Positions 61,901-64,000 of a stretch of DNA of 64,000 bases are shown here, one piece after another. The translations under genes were made by a program, and so were the position numbers. The notes under the pieces are model-generated. The model saw only the letters and a program-made list of their open reading frames with translations, was not told the DNA's origin and ran no database searches. The first letter of the stretch is position 1. Each line of letters begins with the position of its first letter. The DNA comes from Viola odorata (Eukaryota; Streptophyta; Magnoliopsida; Malpighiales; Violaceae): NCBI GenBank assembly GCA_963691705.1, contig OY829539.1, positions 7,876,501 to 7,940,500 of the forward strand. The letters are read 5' to 3'.

Positions 61901-64000
61901 CTTTGGGGTCGGTATCCCAATGCTTTAATGCAGGTGTGCATCTAGGCAGGAAGCGCCTTATCGAGACCTCGGCAATTGACGGGTTTGATCATTCCAGTGC
62001 TTTGGTTGTTTGTGTTCATGTTTTGGGACTATTTTTTATTTTGTGAATGCTCAAGGGCGAGCATTGGGCAGTGTGGGGATATTTGATTACATGTATTTTA
62101 TCCATGTTTTTCCTTCCATTCTTACCTCGATTTAGGCCTTGATACTACTAATTCGCTCGTGTTTCCATCTTTCTCGCAGATCAAGGCCAAGAAGGAGAAA
62201 TTAGCGAAAAGACATACTTTCTAGGCAATTTCAGAAGAGTTTAAGCTTCAAGACTAGCGTCGAGACCGTAGACACAAATTTCTCCATGTACTAATGTACT
62301 CGGATTGATATGCAAACTCTATTTTTGTGTTGTGTTATCTGCATTTTGAGTGACTAAACATATAGCCTTGTTTGCGAGCGAGTGAGTAAACACATATCTG
62401 GTGAGGGCTGCTTGTGAGTAGGCCTGATGTGGAAAAGTTCTACCTTTGGGGTCGGTATCCCAATGCTTTAATGCAGGTGTGCATCTAGGCAGGAAGCGCC
62501 TTATCGAGACCTCGACAATTGACGGGTTTGATCATTCCAGTGCTTTGGTTATTTGTGTTCATGTTTTGAAACTGTTTTTTATTTTGTGAATGCTCAAGGG
62601 CGAGCATTGGGCAGTGTGGGGATATTTGATTACATGTATTTTATGCATGTTTTTCCTTCCATTCTTATCTCGATTTAGGCCTTGATACTACTAATTCTCT
62701 CGTGTTTCCATCTCTATCGCAGATGAAGGCCAAGAAGCAGAAATGTGCTGAAAGACATACTTTCTGGGCAATTTCAGAAGAGTTTAAGGTTCAAGACTAG
62801 CGTCGAGACCATAGACACCAATTTCTCCATGTACTAATGTACTCGGATTGATATGCAACCTCTATTTTTGTGCTGTGTTATCTGCATTTTGAGTGACTAA
62901 ACATATACCCTTGTTTGCGAGCGAGTGAGTAAACACATATCTGGTGCGGGCTGCTCGTGACTAGGCCTGATGTGGAAAAGTTCTACCTTTGGGGTCGGTA
63001 TCCCAATGCTTTAATGCAGGTGTGCATCTAGGCAGGAAGCGCCTTATCGAGACCTCGGCAATTGTCGGGTTTGATCATTCCTGTGCTTTGGTTGTTTGTG
63101 TTCATGTTTTGGGACTGTTTTTTATTTTGTGAATGCTCAAGGGCGATCATTGGGCAGTGTGGGGATATTTGATTTCATGTATTTTATGCATGTTTTTCCT
63201 TCCATTCTTACCTTGATTTAGGCCTTGATACTACTAATTTGCTCGTGTTTCCATCTTTATCGCAGATCAAGGCCAAGAAGCAGAAATGTGCTAAAAGACA
63301 TACTTTCTGGGCAATTTCAGAAGAGTTTAACCTTCAAGACTAGCGTCGAGACCATAGACACCAATTTCTCCATGTACTAATGTACTCGGATTGATATGCA
63401 AACTCTATTTTCGTGCTGTGTTATCTGCATTTTGAGTGACTAAACATATAGCCTTGTTTGCGAGCGAGTGAGTAAACACATATCTGGTGAGGGCTGCTCG
63501 TGAGTAGGCCTGATGTGGAAAAGTTCTACCATTGGGGTCGGTATCCCAATGCTTTAATGCAGGTGTGCATCTAGGCAGGAAACGCCTTATCGAGACCTCG
63601 GCAATTGACGGGTTTGATCATTCCAGTGCTTTGGTTGTTTGTGTTCATGTTTTGGGACTATTTTTTATTTTGTGAATGCTCAAGGGCGAGCATTGGGCAG
63701 TGTGGGCATATTTGATTACATGTATTTTATGCATGTTTTTCCTTCCATTCTTACCTCGATTTAGGCCTTGATACTACTAATTCGCTCGTGTTTCCATCTT
63801 TCTCGCAGATCAAGGCCAAGAAGGAGAAATGTGCGAAAAGACATACTTTCTGGGCAATTTCAGAAGAGTTTAAGCTTCAAGACTAGCGTCGAGACCGTAG
63901 ACACCAATTTCTCCATGTACTAATGTACTCGGATTGATATGCAAACTCTATTTTTGTGCTGTGTTATCTGCATTTTGAGTGACTAAACATATAGCCTTGT
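61901..64000 (+). repeat. Monomers 115-118: less homogenised right end of the window
   Basis: Monomer 115 has ttatccatg, gaaattagcg, ttctaggc, gacacaaatt and gctgcttgtg. Monomer 116 has cttatctcg, attctctcg, agatgaagg, gctgaaag, gcaacctc, atataccc and ggtgcggg. Monomer 117 is an I/A recombinant with ttaaccttc and aatttgctcg. Monomer 118 (63530-64000) is incomplete. Private changes are denser here than in the preceding 60 kb. Confidence 0.85.

Larger units (their letters stand above)
1..64000 (+). repeat. Satellite DNA array, 543-bp monomer, 118 copies head to tail
   Basis: The same unit, recognisable from its ctttggggtcgg start, recurs every 543 bp from position 1 to the window end. Starts checked along the array (1, 544, 1087, 1630, 2173, 10861, 21721, 32581, 43441, 54844) all obey 1 + 543n, so 101 consecutive monomers have no net length change. 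All copies lie in the same orientation. No unrelated sequence interrupts them, and neither array edge is inside the window. Copies differ by a modest number of substitutions that are shared between non-adjacent monomers, as expected when unequal exchange and gene conversion homogenise a satellite. I do not recognise the family by name. The array could be centromeric, pericentromeric, subtelomeric or a heterochromatic knob; nothing here decides which. Confidence 0.99.

Noticed and set aside
1..64000. CRISPR array
   Set aside because: The repeat is a 543-bp contiguous unit with no short repeat and spacer alternation.
1..64000. 5S or other rDNA tandem array
   Set aside because: No 5S, 18S, 5.8S or 28S core motif that I know is present in the monomer on either strand.
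1..64000. Tandem copies of a transposable element or helitron
   Set aside because: No terminal repeats, target-site duplications, transposase or reverse-transcriptase motifs; the unit is too short and joins seamlessly.

Overview
The whole window is one uninterrupted tandem satellite array. It holds 118 head-to-tail monomers, all in the same orientation: 117 complete copies and a last copy cut at 471 bp by the window end. Monomer starts fall at 1 + 543n from position 1 to position 54844 without a slip. Two later monomers (54844 and 57558) are 542 bp, each lacking one base. I see no functional protein-coding gene, rRNA, tRNA, CRISPR array or transposon insertion, and no non-satellite sequence. 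The array is nuclear eukaryotic DNA. A plant or another organism with a large genome is my weak guess; species and chromosome position cannot be read from the sequence.

Offsets below are positions inside a monomer, with offset 1 at the c of ctttgggg (or cattgggg). Variation is almost all substitution and sorts into linked classes. A: 131a, 174c, 271c, 295c, 306t, 321g, 368a, 518c. B: 131g, 174t, 273c, 295g, 306g, 321c, 368g, 518g. C: tgat at 70-73, tt at 169-170, in-frame TAG at 291-293. D, E, F, G, H, I, J, K and L are regional derivatives or recombinants. The underlying pattern is an A-B dimer (1086 bp), overlaid by local multi-monomer units of different length.

Layout: 1-13 kb, A/B/C with two overlapping tetramer duplications (2172 bp). 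13-24 kb, an irregular mosaic with D and E. 25-30 kb, a duplicated pentamer (2715 bp). 31-38.5 kb, a duplicated heptamer (3801 bp). 38.5-45 kb, an irregular zone where classes H to L build up. 45-51.6 kb, a duplicated hexamer (3258 bp), then a trimer. 54.8-60.3 kb, a duplicated pentamer carrying a 1-bp deletion (2714 bp), then dimers. 61.9-64 kb, monomers with more private mutations.

The most notable observation lies inside the monomer. In the 543-bp unit, a 24-codon open segment ending at CAG|GT, a 246-bp intron-like segment with a TACTAAT branch-site match and pyrimidine-rich CGCAG acceptor, and a 25-codon lysine-rich segment ending in TAG join in frame. This looks like the 3' end of a split gene that became a satellite. 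Later mutations (stops, lost donors, many amino-acid changes) suggest it is now a relic. The six open frames of about 70 codons in the window arise because one monomer class lost a TGA stop inside this intron-like part; I do not treat them as genes.
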